Assembly: GCA_002104985.1 (NCBI GenBank)
Contig: MCGO01000261.1
Coordinates: 1-46,414, forward strand
DNA length: 46,414 nucleotides
Reading direction: 5' to 3'
DNA from: Rhizoclosmatium globosum
Lineage: Eukaryota; Chytridiomycota; Chytridiomycetes; Chytridiales; Chytriomycetaceae
In this document: in pieces, positions 1-10,567 of the stretch
How positions within the stretch are numbered: the stretch's first letter is position 1
How the letters are laid out: each line of letters opens with the position of its first letter
Notes under the pieces: generated by a model
Told to the model about the DNA's origin: nothing
Databases searched by the model: none
Seen by the model: only the letters and a program-made list of their open reading frames with translations
Made by a program: the position numbers and the translations under genes

Positions 1-239
1 AAGTGCGAACGAAAATCAATAGATGTCCCCAAAACAAGATTGTCTTTCTCTTTCTTTCTTCTGCTAATAAATACAACAAAGAGACATGAGATCTCGTACA
101 AGTAAAGGCATATTTAACTTGCTGTTATTCGAGAGCAATGAATCCACAGTAGAAATACGAGAGAGTGACATAAATGACCGCGCTTCACTGATGGTACCTA
201 GTTCTCGTGATCCTCCACATCTTCCCAGTTTTCATCCCA

Positions 240-959
240 TCATCTTCCTCCACGTTCTCGTCTCCTGAGAACTCGAAGGAAAGTAACGGGAATCAGCTCG
301 TTGTAAATATTCCAATCGATGTCCAGAAAGATACAAAACACGACACTTTCAACAGATTGGCCTTCATCGGACTCCAAAAAGTCACGAACAGTGTTTAGAG
401 CTACATGAGCAGCCTTCAAGTTGGGATACCCGTAGATACCGGTAGATATGCATGGGAATGCAATCGAATTCAATGAATACGAATGCAAGAGTTTCAATGA
501 TTTGTTGTAGCACGAAGCAAGAGCATTTGGGTGTTCACCCATTGGGCCAACCTGTAACAAGATGGTCAGAGGTTTGTACCGCCATCCAGGCGTGAATATG
601 AAAACTATCTATACCGTATGAATGACACGTTTACAAGGAAGATTGTAGCCCGCGTTATCTTCGCATCACCCGTGTCACAGCCATTCAGTTTGGCACACTC
701 TTTCTTCAGTTCTCTCCCGGCCGCCCGATGGATGGCACCATCCACACCTTTTCAAGAAATGATGAGGGATGGAGGCGACATACTACAAGACAAAGGGATA
801 GATAGATACCTCCGCCACCGAGCAACGACGAGTTTGCCGCATTCACAATAGCATCGACGGCAAGAGTAGTGATGTCGCCTCTCCTGGCCTCCAATTAGAA
901 TGATATATATATTATGCTTTCAGCAGCAGATCCAACTCACCACAGCCTGACCTTAGCAT
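240..959 (-). CDS. Macro-domain (ADP-ribose-binding) protein, frameshifted
   Basis: Macro (A1pp) domain protein, expected to bind or hydrolyse ADP-ribose or O-acetyl-ADP-ribose. The segment around 894–812 carries the [19 protein letters not shown] signature of the ribose-binding loop. A short intron follows, then an exon near 757–610 with a [14 protein letters not shown] segment and a TGDAKIT segment. The last exon, from about 560, carries the [10 protein letters not shown] motif of the second binding loop. Moving from TGDAKIT to the expected GYNLP...VIHT needs a one-base shift near 650, so the frame is broken as written. The start at 959 is tentative: it needs a tiny first exon and an intron whose phase does not fit without another indel. 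Fold identification is good; exact ends are not. It is divergent from the EXO5-like gene, with starts about 70 bp apart. Confidence 0.75.
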
Positions 960-1027
960 TGATTTCTGAGTTGACTTTTCTGGTCATTTCTTTCTAATAC
1001 TTTTGATTCAACAACAAAACAAAGCAG

Positions 1028-2217
1028 ATGAGCAACCTACCAAAAGGAACCAAGTCAGTTCGTTCCGTGTCGGACTTCTCGTCGCTGATGTGGTGCGAGC
1101 GGCAGGTGTTTCTCGCATCGACGTTGCCTCTGAAACAAGTTGAGACAGTTGCGATGAAAGAGGGAACAGCGATTCACAGGGCCCTCAAAGAAAAACGATG
1201 CCGGTCGACGTGGTCGTTGTTGCCCGCGTCGAAGGAGGACGCCTGGGCTCTGCGGCTCTTGGCGATGGTTTCAGCCGTGAATGGCTGCTCGACACTGGTG
1301 AATACTACCTTGAATACTTAACGTTACTAAGTTGTTTGAACTACTAACAAGGCGAATAGGACTTGCTCGCGAAATACCTGTCGTCGGTCGAATTGGCCCT
1401 TTCTTGGTCTACGGTGTCATTGACCAGATTGAACGTAAAATGGTCATTCCATCTGTTTCAGCAACAGCCTCTGCACAATCCTCTGTTCCATACTTTGAAT
1501 ACATCCTAAGTGACACAAAAACGCGTGTCTCAAAGTCGCTACCCCCGTAAATCTAATCAACTCAAAATATTCTGCAATGTGCAATCTATGCTCGACTATT
1601 CAAGCCAACCTCCGGAATCATCCAGATATTCCTATTGATTTCGCCCAGTTTTTCTTTTCGTCGCTCTCGTATCTGGACAAAACTCGTCGACTGTCTCCAC
1701 AAGTTTTAAACTCATGCACGAACCTTCTTTGGTTGCACGGAATCTGGCTCCTACGAGTCCTCTCAGTGCTACTCTCCTTGACCTTGATGACCCTCCAATG
1801 ACTCTGAGGTGAGTTTTGTTTTTTGTGATAATCCCGACTTTCTAACTATACACTGTTTGGTAGACCCTCCTTCCATTAACATTGGCATGGTTCAAATTCA
1901 TTCCACGACTCTCATCCACTATCGAAATTGAATACCGTTATCAACGGAACCTGATACCGTCCTTGCCACAGTCAAAGAAACTATCGATGAAACTTGGGTT
2001 ACTCAACGCTTAGAACGCGGTGTGCTCTTTTGGCAAGGAAAAATTCATCAATCCGAAATGGAAACTTTTGATGTCACTGAAGTTCCTTCTCGTTGTGGTC
2101 CCTGTGCATATCGGCTGAATGTGACTGGCTTCAAGAACAGCAAAGGTTGCATGAACAAAAAGTCGGTCTATATCCAACTTCAGCAGATTCAGACATGGCC
2201 AAAGTAGGAGGATGAAT
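1028..2217 (+). CDS. EXO5: Exonuclease V (EXO5/DEM1 family), multiple frameshifts
   Basis: EXO5 is a single-strand-specific DNA exonuclease with a PD-(D/E)XK nuclease core and an Fe-S cluster held by four cysteines. The N-terminus has the family SVSDFSSLMWCE segment, including the first cluster cysteine, then GTAIHRALKEK. KEDAWALRLL, REIPVVGRIG.FLVYGVIDQIE and the catalytic SDTKTR...PP follow in order. The C-terminus has CGPCAY and, in another frame, AECDW, together giving the three distal cysteines. At least four reading-frame changes occur between about 1195 and 2125 (near 1196, 1230, 1285 and 2115). An intron near 1300–1361 (branch-like ctaac, ending tag) and one near 1809–1863 are plausible. 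All domains are present in order, so this is either a recent pseudogene or an intact gene seen through sequencing indels; I favour the second. Confidence 0.8.
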
Positions 2218-2303
2218 CATTGATGAGAATACCTTTTCGCGCATCAGCCTCATTACAATGTACTTATTTATGCAAACTTATTTCGTATCTTTATTCATGA
2301 AAA

Positions 2304-3322
2304 TCACATAAAGTCTCTTCGGCTTCCTTGACCGACATACCAGAATAGTATCGATTCGACTTCATCTCCTCCTCATTATCCATAACACCTTTGTAAGACC
2401 TCATTTCCGCGGCTTGCTTATATTCCTTCTTCCTCTCCTCCTCCTCTCGTCGCAACTGCTTCTCCAAAGCCCGCTGTGTGTTCCTCAACTCCTTCTGCTT
2501 CTCAATCTTCTGCGCCGCAAGTCCGGATACAACTCCTCCTTAGTTTTATTCAATCGATTCACAATCGCATTCTCGCGTTCCCGAATAAACACCTTCTTGA
2601 CAAGGTTGGTTTTGTGGAACGTTACTTGGCCTGTTTCCATTCCACCCGTCTTTTGAGGTTGGACCAAGGAGTGTACAGGATCGTTTGGTTGTTGAGTTTG
2701 TTTCCTTCGATGCTGTTTGCTTTTGTGAGTTGGCCGAGGTCGATGAGAGGGATTCGGGGATGGCGTCCCATGTCATTCCGTCTGGCATGCGGAGGTATAC
2801 GTGCGCTGAGGAGATTTGTCAACGTGGAACCAGACGTCCTTTTTTTTTAAGGTTGGGGGGGTTTGGTGGTTAGGCTTTTGGTTGTGGTGGTTGGTTTGGA
2901 TACACATGAGATCTCGGAAGTAACTCATCCACCTTCTCCGATGTGTACACATCAATCACAATCTGAAAACATCAATCAAAGTAGCAGATTCGGCTGGCAT
3001 GGTCAATGGCTGCGAAACTGATGATCAACTGCAGGTCCTTGACATCAACGTCAACTTCATCAAACCATCCCTTCACTGCCAGTCCTCAAACTGCTTCCGA
3101 ACTCCTCCTCATCTCAATTTCTCTGCAGAAAGCTTGTAAGGAATCGTTGTACGGCATTACCTGCTCCCATCCATGCTCAATCAGCTGTTCGTTTCAAACT
3201 TGTCTCGGCCCATGTAGATGACGACGGGCTCTTGGATAAGTGATGACAATTAGCCACAGAGTATGCTTAGTCTCAGCCTTACCATCGCTGTCTGGCAGGT
3301 AACTCTTGAAGTAAAGGACCAT
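2304..3322 (-). CDS. CCDC25: CCDC25-like NFACT-R domain protein, multiple frameshifts
   Basis: Orthologue of CCDC25, a small conserved protein with an NFACT-R domain and a charged coiled-coil tail. The first exon starts MVLYFKSYLPDSD. After an intron (ending near 3233) comes VVIYMGRDKFE and an EQLIEHGWEQ-like segment. A larger intron of about 310 nt leads to DVWFHVDK at about 2850. Then follow a YLRMPDGMTWDAIPESL segment, a KANSIEGNKLNNQ and YTPWSNLK block, the TGQVTFHKTNLVKKV block, and a Lys/Glu-rich coiled coil with EMRSYKGVM. In the right frame it ends in the family's DFM-stop. At least five single-base frame changes are needed within about 1 kb, yet every conserved block survives, which suggests sequence error rather than decay. 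Confidence 0.85.
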
Positions 3323-3410
3323 CTTCCCAACTACTGTTTTGAAGAAAGTTTCAACACCATCTCTTATCCAAGCATATATGCTTCAAAACCAATTTTTATC
3401 TCTAACTCTA

Positions 3411-5373
3411 TTATCCATGCAGCTTCCAAAATAGCCTCCATGATTCTTCACTCCTCCCCTTCCATCTGATACCACTTCTCACTTCCAAACCGAGCAACCC
3501 CATAAATGCCTGCGGTTCCACTTGTTTGGCATTCAATTCAGCCGCGTCTGCATCCAAAGAAATGACCTGCATCCCAACTTCAATTTCCGCAATTTGCTCG
3601 AGGCTGTCTATTGCCTGACCTTTCATTTCCATTATCATCGCCTCCACAGTTTTAGCCAAGGGCATCATAGCTCCGTCTCCTTCCTTCCACACAACACCTT
3701 TCATTCGCCTCAAATACCGTTCCAGTCCTACAAGTTTCGGCGCAATGTCGGTGAGTTTAGAAGGAATAACAGCGAGCCATTCGGGATCCATTCGACACTT
3801 GACAAACCAAAGGACAATCGCAGCTTCCAAAAGAGCCGAAGAAAAGTGAGGAAAAAAGAACCGCCGCATATTTTCAGGAACTCTGTCTGCGTACGTCCTT
3901 CCTTCATACACGGATTCCAGAAACAGGAACAAGCTGATGGTTCGATGCGCGGATTGTAAACATTTCGTGACAGCTTCAAGAATCGTGTTCTTCATTTCGG
4001 GGCTTATTAACAATGGATGACAGGGTTTCAGAGCCGAACAGAAGAGAATTGGACGATACAGGACTGATACCGCTGCTGCCAGAAACGCATTCACAGAATT
4101 CATCCCGCCATCTTTCACATCTAATATTCGCGCGACGAAATCAGCACCTTCAGTCTGCGTGATATGTGTTGGGCTTTGCGATACCAAGAGAAGTTCTGAA
4201 GGAATCGTTGCATATAGGTTCCGTAAAGTAGAATATAAAGTCCGCGAGGTATCTGGTTGGAGTAGCTGTAAGATATTCTTTGGGGAAAGTGTATAGTGCT
4301 GCTTGATCAATGTGATTTGGTTTAAAACCTCTGCATTCCATTTCTTGGTCACATCTCGTGCGAATACAAGCCCAAGTTCCATAAAATCAGATGGAGCTTT
4401 CATTGAAGTAGTATCGATTGGAATTCGTATATCCTCATAAGAGACGGCTTTTCGAACGCAGTTTGTCGGTAAATCGCCCAAAACGTCCGCCTCCGTTCTT
4501 CTTTTTGACGCACCGTCAGATTAAGTGGCAATAACCACGGGGAATCGTCGGGATCAAAGTCCATCCGCAACTCCACAATGAAGGCCATTGCTTTTTTCAG
4601 AAACTCCAAGCCAACAAGAGGTTGTCCCTTGTCTGAGCAATCTTATATAAACAGAAAGAATAATTAATTAAAACACTTACCAAGTGCAAAACAATACAGG
4701 GCATAGTAGGCTTGTACTGTTTGAAACGTGGGCTTTTGTGTTGCTATTCGATCGATTGCTTTCTTGGCCCGCTTGTAATATGATAGCTGGACAGTTTCAG
4801 GAATAACTGGGTATGCATAATAAGCAGACGTGGCGCATTGAATGAGTCTGTTAAAAAGCTGCAATGAGAGGGAGAAGGTCTTGGAAAGCTCCTCACCGAA
4901 AAGCCGGCTCCACCGAATAAAAACCGAGTAAGAAACTTTCTGCGTCAAAAGAAAATAGTTTGGGAGGCCAGGTTGATCCATTCTGAGTTAGATCGTTGTA
5001 AACAAGATGAAAGTCTTCCAACGTCGGAAGAAGGTCCCGGTCTTCGATGTCCAACAATCCAAGAGTGTCATTTTTGATATCAAATGCAAATGTCATATTC
5101 GGATGATATAGAGGGCTAGAATAGATTGGTATATTCGAGATCAGTTCTCCAGGAGTTGGAGGAAACAATGGCGGATATGATAGAGGCTTCATGAGCCATT
5201 CGGAGAGAAGCAACTGGGAATGTGAGTCAACTTGTGAGGAGCTGTGGGTTTGAATGAATGATAGGAGGGAGACATTGACATTGTGCTTACTTTGATTGAG
5301 ATTGGCAGCAGGAACAAGTTCCATCCAATGAGTACTGCTTGCAGTGCTGATAACCGGTGCTTCCAGGTTGCAT
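3411..5373 (-). CDS. Fungal-TF middle-homology-region protein A, no zinc cluster, one frameshift
   Basis: Paralogue of the two MHR proteins further right, matching the fungal_trans regulatory domain of Zn2Cys6 factors. Visible blocks are LLSEWLMKP, DIEDRDLLPTLEDF, RLIQCATSAYYA, QLSYYKRAKKAIDR, RQKEERRRTFWAIYRQ, and a C-terminus ending GRSEESWRLFWKLHG. Introns with good GT–AG ends lie near 4873–4923, 4640–4680 and 5222–5280, at the same places as in copy B. Near 4449 the EK|AVSYED junction needs one extra base compared with copy B, where the same stretch is open. No canonical zinc cluster is visible upstream and the true start is unresolved; ATGs at 5373 and 5324 are candidates. If real, it would act without its own DNA-binding domain. 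Confidence 0.72.
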
Positions 5374-5520
5374 CGACTGGATTTGTGGCGGGTGAATGTC
5401 GAATCTCCTCACTATTTAAAAACTGTTGTTGAGGAAATGTCAATACTCAAATTGTACAGAAATGAAGAGATTCAGCGTTTTATATTTTTACATATATTTA
5501 CTATTAGCCAACTTCATTCA

Positions 5521-7510
5521 TTATCCATTCAGTTTCCAAAAAAGTCTCCAAGACTCCTCACTCCTCCCCTTCCACCGGATTCCATTTCCAACTTCCAAGC
5601 CGAGCAGGCCCATAAATGCCTTAGGTTCAACTTGCTTTGCGTTCGCCACGGTTGCGTCTTCATCCAAAGCAATTACTTTCATACCAATTTCAATACCCTC
5701 AATTTCTTTTGACTTGTCTACTGCATGTTCTTTTCCATCAACAAAATTCATTTCACTAATCATGGCTTCCACCGTTTTGGCAAGTGGATTCATTGCTCCG
5801 TCTCTTTCCTGCAGAGCTGTGTACTTCAACCGACTCAAAAATCTTTCAAGTCCCGAAACTTTCGGCATTATATCAGCGAGTGGCAGTGGAATAAATGTAA
5901 GCCATGCAGGTTCCATCCGACACTTGACAAACCACAACACATTGGCAGACTCCAATAGTGCTGACGCAAAAAAATCTGCGGAAACTAAATATCGCATATT
6001 TTCGGGGATTTTATCTGCACATAAAGTTCCTTCATTCACGAATTCCAAGAACATGAATAGACTGAGAATTCGATATGCGGACTGAAGGCATCTCGTCAAA
6101 GCATCAAGAATTTTGCGTCTTAGTTTGAGGCTTATTAACAATGGATGAAAGGTTTTCAAAGCTGTACAGAAGAGAAGTGGTCGGTGTAGTACAGAAACTG
6201 CGGCCACCATATGCGCGTATATGATTGGTATTCTACTATCTTTCCTGTTCAGAATTTGTGTGACAATGACAACTCCTTCATCTGGAGTAATATGTAGTGG
6301 ACTTTGCGATTTTAGGAGTAGTTCTGGCGGCATAGTAGCAAAAAGATTACGCAAAGTGGCGTATTGATTCTGTATGTAATCTGATTTTAGCAGTTCTGAG
6401 ACTTCCTTTGGAGGGATTGAGTAGTGATACTTAATCAACGCTATTTGGTTCAGGATCATGGCATCCCATTTCAAGGCCAACTCCACGGCCGAAGACTCCA
6501 ACTCGTGGCCGATAATATTAGATGCAGTTTTCATGGCAGTGATATCGATTAGGATGCGCATTTCCGTAAAAGAAACTGCCTTTTCATACACTGCTTGTCG
6601 ATAAATCACCCAAAAGGTCCGCCTCCTCTCTTCCTTCTGTCGTGACGTCAAATTGAGTGGCAATAGCCACGGGGAATTATCTGGATCAAAGTCCATCCGT
6701 AATTCAATCATAGCCGACATGGCTTTTTGCAGAAACTCCAAGGCAACAAGGGGTTGGCCTTTATCTACACAACTTCAGTTATAAAACAATTAATAATTAT
6801 TATTTACCATACGCAAAGCCATATATGGCGTAATAAGCTTGCACTGATTGAAACGTGGGCTTTCGTGTTGCAATTCGATCGATTGCTTTCTTGGCTCGCT
6901 TATAATATGATAGCTGAACAGTTTCCGGCTTTGGGGGAAATGCGTAAAATGCAGAAGTGGCACATTGAATGAGTCTGTCAGGGTTACATTTAAAAATACG
7001 CTTATCGAAATCGCAATCATACCGAAACGCCGGCTCAGCCGAATAAAAATTGACTAAGAAACTCTCTGCGTCGAATGAAAACATGGATGGAGGCCAGATG
7101 GTTCCGTTTCGAGTGAGATCGTTGTAAACAAGTTCGAAGTCTTCCAACGTCGGAAGCAGATCGCGGTCTTCAATGTCCAGCGGTCCAATGGATTCCTCTT
7201 TGATTTCATATGTGGATAGTGTATTCTGGAGATATAGTGGTTGGAAAAGCACTCCATTCTGCTTAAATGAAGCACTCAATTGAGGAGGAGTTGAAGGAAA
7301 CAACGGCAAGTATGATGGAGTCTTCATCAGCCATTCTGAGAGTAATAGCTGCGATTGTGTGTCGACTTTTGTTGGACTGACGTTTTTGTCAATGATTGCC
7401 AACCTCATTCGAGAACATCGCACTTACTTTGAGAGAGAATCACAGAAAGAGCAAGGTCTAGCTGAAGAGCGGCTCTTGCATAGGTGGCATTGAGTGCATT
7501 GATGTTGCAT
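5521..7510 (-). CDS. Fungal-TF middle-homology-region protein B, no complete zinc cluster
   Basis: Close paralogue of copy A, with only about 80 bp between A's nominal start and B's stop. Blocks in order are SQLLLSEWLMKTP, DIEDRDLLPTLEDF, EPAFRLIQCATSAF, QLSYYKRAKKAIDR, KGQPLVALEFLQKAM, RQKEERRRTFWVIYRQ, HPLLISLKLR, LWFVKCRMEPAWL, and the end GRSEESWRLFWKLNG. Introns (about 6969–7021, 6764–6807 and 7370–7428) match copy A's positions. Unlike A, the long 3' exon (5521 to about 6763) is fully open. The first exon is uncertain. Starting at 7510, one frame gives a 28-residue Cys-rich peptide (CTQCHLCK...PCSFC), but it does not join the downstream frame with the obvious splice sites. It may be a degenerate zinc cluster. 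The MHR assignment is solid; the N-terminus is not. Confidence 0.78.
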
Positions 7511-7687
7511 TTCAACGTCACTTTGTGGCTGTGTTTACTTTAACAACAGAGCACCCACCGATAACAAAATGTCAACAATGAGAATTTGTCCAAGCCATAT
7601 ATTACAGTAAGCCAATCCAAATATGAACTACCAAAGTTCTAAAATAAACAATAATAGCAATACGTGTCCCAAAGAATGCGCTTGTTC

Positions 7688-9253
7688 CTACAAAAAGTAA
7701 TCTGGCGCAGGTTTCTTTGCGGGAAGTCCTCGTGAATCCTGTTCATCAAATTTGAATATCCAACTCCTTTCGAAACTTCAAATCAATCACCTGTGGTGCA
7801 GCCTCAAAGATCTTGTAATTTGTTTTCAGGTTCTCATCAAACTCCAAAATCGCCGCAACATTCCCACACCGGTAGCAGTAATTTGGTGCAGACCATACTG
7901 TCACAATAGTATCCTTGAACATGAGTTTATCTGTCGATCGGTTACTACACGGACCATATTTAAAGCAAGAGTCCTTACATCCTTCCATAACAAGTTGATG
8001 CGCACGAGCAATCAAGTCTAATTTGTTGGTATGTATGAACTGGTTCACAATGTCTCCCCCAAAGAGGTATCCCGCTCCTCGTGGACTTAAACCCCATCCA
8101 TCAATTTCTTCTGGGTCACTCCATAGTAAATCACACATTGCACCGTCATGCGGTACTTCCTGTTTCCTATCAATCACGCGAATCTATTTTGGATCAATTA
8201 GTAACCAAAATTAAACCTGAAAACAAAGATTCTTCACAAATGATATTTCGCTTCGCTCGTTATATCTGTCAATGTGATGGGAACAAGTTCTTCACATTAC
8301 TCGCTCGTCGCAACAGTATTGCCAGACATGAAGAACAACAAACCTGATCAAGCGTATTAATAGCCGGCGAAAGCCCACCATGCACACAAAAAATGCGTCC
8401 ATCAATAATAGCACTAAGCGACAAGTAATCAAACACATCACAGCAGTACCGCCAAACATTGACGGACCCATATTTCCTGAGACATTCGTCATAGAACCCA
8501 TAGACTTGTGTGATTTGACGGGATTCGTGGTTTCCACGGATGAGAGTGATTCTGTCTGGGTACCGGACTTTGAGGGCGAGGAGAAGGAGGAAAGTTTCGA
8601 CAGAGTAGAAGCCTCGGTCTACAAAGTCGCCTGTATGTAATGTAAGTAGAGTTGTTGTTGATGGGTCGAAGAGTGTATGAATGTCCGATTATCTGTCTCC
8701 GATGTGTTATGTCCCTCAATTCTGGCCGGCAGTTCCATACTAATGCGATGACACCAACTCTTTTGGCTTCATTTCTCCTGACAATCGATGTCATCCTGCA
8801 TCATCCAATCTGCTTTCAGAAGTCCCTCGCGCAGTTCATACCCTCCGTCTGTCTCCTTCATCCACCTCCAACCACTTCTTAATCCACACCGCAATTCAAA
8901 ACCCATAACATCTGAAGTAGTAGACAGAGAGAATGGATAGCAGCATACCCATAAACAAATAGTTTGTCTCAGGACACATTCCACCGACACGAAAGAGTTC
9001 CATCAAATCATAAAACTGTCCATGAATGTCGCCACAGATAGTGACAGGCGCCTGGATCTTTTGGACGTTTGACTCTTCGATGAGGATTTCACGGGCTTTG
9101 AGGCACAGGTCCCTGACTTGGGCTTCGGTGATTGGTTCGCAGCGCTTAAGCTGTTCAATCTGGCTATTATTGAGGGAGGGAAGGGGAAGGGGGCGTTAGG
9201 ACAGGCGGTAAGTAGACTTGGAGTAGGAGGACATACGCATCCAAATCAGACAT
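7688..9253 (-). CDS. PPH3: Serine/threonine protein phosphatase PP4 catalytic subunit
   Basis: Metal-dependent PPP-family phosphatase of the PP2A/PP4/PP6 group. Six exons (9253–9237, 9163–8949, 8630–8344, 8183–7979, 7930–7791, 7738–7688) give a clean 304-residue protein, close to the usual 305–307. It shows the family metal and catalytic motifs [22 protein letters not shown], the HGGLSP block, and [11 protein letters not shown]. It ends in PDYFL, the methylated tail of PP2A-like enzymes. The run before that tail ([10 protein letters not shown]) and the [10 protein letters not shown]...LLWSDPEE...GYLFGGD run favour PP4 over PP6 or PP2A. It is divergent from MOZART1 with only 39 bp between the two start codons. 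PP4 works with regulatory subunits in DNA-damage recovery and at centrosomes (known for the family). Confidence 0.95.
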
Positions 9254-9292
9254 TTGTTCTTAACTTTTAATTTGTCTCTTTAAAAACATAAT

Positions 9293-9487
9293 ATGGACAA
9301 ACAAGCAGCTGCCAAAGAAGCACTGTCGATTGTGCACCAAGTATCGCAACTTCTCGAAACGGGACTGGACAAGGACGCGCTTGCTGTGTGTGTTGCTTTG
9401 ATTGAACAGGGCGTGGATCCAGAGGCTCTTTCGGCGGTTGTGAAGGAACTCAGGCGGGACTTTGCCTCTGCTTCGGCGTCTGCTTAA
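9293..9487 (+). CDS. mzt1: MOZART1 (mitotic-spindle organizing protein 1, GCP9)
   Basis: Single-exon gene for a 64-residue helical protein. It matches MOZART1 over nearly its full length: a first helix with a SIVHQVSQLLETGLD run, then ALAVCVALIEQGVDPEALS, then VVKELRRD. The family is normally 60–85 residues. MOZART1 binds the N-terminal extensions of gamma-tubulin complex proteins and activates gamma-tubulin ring complexes for microtubule nucleation at spindle poles. The start codon is the first ATG after the divergent PP4c start and gives the expected length. An Ala/Ser repeat forms the tail. Confidence 0.92.
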   Translation: MDKQAAAKEALSIVHQVSQLLETGLDKDALAVCVALIEQGVDPEALSAVVKELRRDFASASASA

Positions 9488-9563
9488 TTGTATTAAATTG
9501 AATTAGCTGTACTGTCCTGTCTTAATATAATCATGTATTGTATTTTCACGAAGGGATACTATG

Positions 9564-10448
9564 CTATCCATCCAACTGCTTCGCCTCCTCAAGCACCCTC
9601 AGAATCACACTTTCAAGGCCCTTGAGACCCTTCGCAGCATTCGCCTGGAATCGCGAGGCAGCAGCATCCTCCATCATCCGCTTCACAGACGAGATTCCTA
9701 CTTGCGCATGGAATTCAGCAGTTTGAATAAATTCGGTCAGATTCGATTGAGGTTCTAGTTCGTGTTCGGCGGTCAAATCCGAGGAAGAAGAGGACCGAGA
9801 AAAGAAAGAAGCGAATGAGGTCGTTGAAGCAGATGGTTTCATCATTGACGTTGACTGAGTTGAGTGAGTTGGTTGTGGTTGTGAAAGTGTTTCATCGTTT
9901 GACGAGGCAACAACTTGGATTGAGGGAGCGTCGCTTCCGTTCCCTGACCCATTTCCACTTCCACTTCCACTTCCAAAGAAGAAGCCGCGTGAACTCAACG
10001 AGGCCAACAGACCAGGTCGCTCAACAACCTCCTTCTTCAATTCATCAAACTTGTCTTCAACCTTCTTGGCCATCACTTTGACTTCTTCCATCCGCTCGCG
10101 CATCTCTTTGTACACACACGTCTCCTTTACAACCATTATATTGCGCATCGTCAGGTTGACTGATGTTGCCGTGTACTCCCTCGTCTTTGGGTCCAAGTAC
10201 GATACTTCGCGGAACCACGCAACTTCGGGTATTGGGATTCCAATGGTTCGCAGAATAGACGGCGCGGATTGTTTGCAGCAAATGAGGCGCTCAGTTCGGA
10301 GTACGCCTGTCACAGCGTCCACGGATCGGTCTAGGATGTCGACTGAGAGCACATGGGTGCTCACTTCATTTGGGTATTTGATCCAGTTGGCCGTCGTCAC
10401 AACATCCCATGAGTAGTTTAGTGTTTGCGATTGCTCAAACAACTTCAT
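9564..10448 (-). CDS. UPS2: PRELI/MSF1-domain protein (Ups2-like mitochondrial lipid transfer)
   Basis: Single-exon protein of 294 residues. Its N-terminal 170 residues match the PRELI/MSF1 domain: MKLFEQSQTLNYSWD, then NWIKYPNEVSTHVLSVD, a RTERLICCKQ strand, REVSYLDP, and a SVNLTMRN strand. The YPNE.STHV pattern is that of the Ups2/PRELID3 branch, which with Mdm35 moves phosphatidylserine across the mitochondrial intermembrane space. After the domain come a charged helical stretch, a low-complexity Gly-Ser-Asn and Ser-rich linker (about residues 185–250), and a C-terminal helix resembling the domain's last helix (FIQTAEFHAQ...RFQANAAKGLKGLESVI). The linker thus splits the PRELI domain from its terminal helix, making the protein longer than the usual 170–230 residues. 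The start is the first in-frame ATG matching the family N-terminus. Confidence 0.9.
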   Translation of the reverse strand: MKLFEQSQTLNYSWDVVTTANWIKYPNEVSTHVLSVDILDRSVDAVTGVLRTERLICCKQSAPSILRTIGIPIPEVAWFREVSYLDPKTREYTATSVNLTMRNIMVVKETCVYKEMRERMEEVKVMAKKVEDKFDELKKEVVERPGLLASLSSRGFFFGSGSGSGNGSGNGSDAPSIQVVASSNDETLSQPQPTHSTQSTSMMKPSASTTSFASFFSRSSSSSDLTAEHELEPQSNLTEFIQTAEFHAQVGISSVKRMMEDAAASRFQANAAKGLKGLESVILRVLEEAKQLDG

Positions 10449-10567
10449 TGTTTGGTTGGTTTGTTCGATTTGATGTGAATTGGGGAAAGAAGAAAAATGG
10501 AGATCTACCCCAAAAACAATCGACATAGAAAATCTACCTTTATACATTACAGTTCAAACTATGGCAC

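Noticed and set aside
7370..7428. Simple first-exon join for copy B giving a functional zinc cluster
   Set aside because: The Cys-rich frame ends in phase 0 while the next exon needs another phase at both candidate acceptors, and the cysteine spacing is not a canonical Zn2Cys6.
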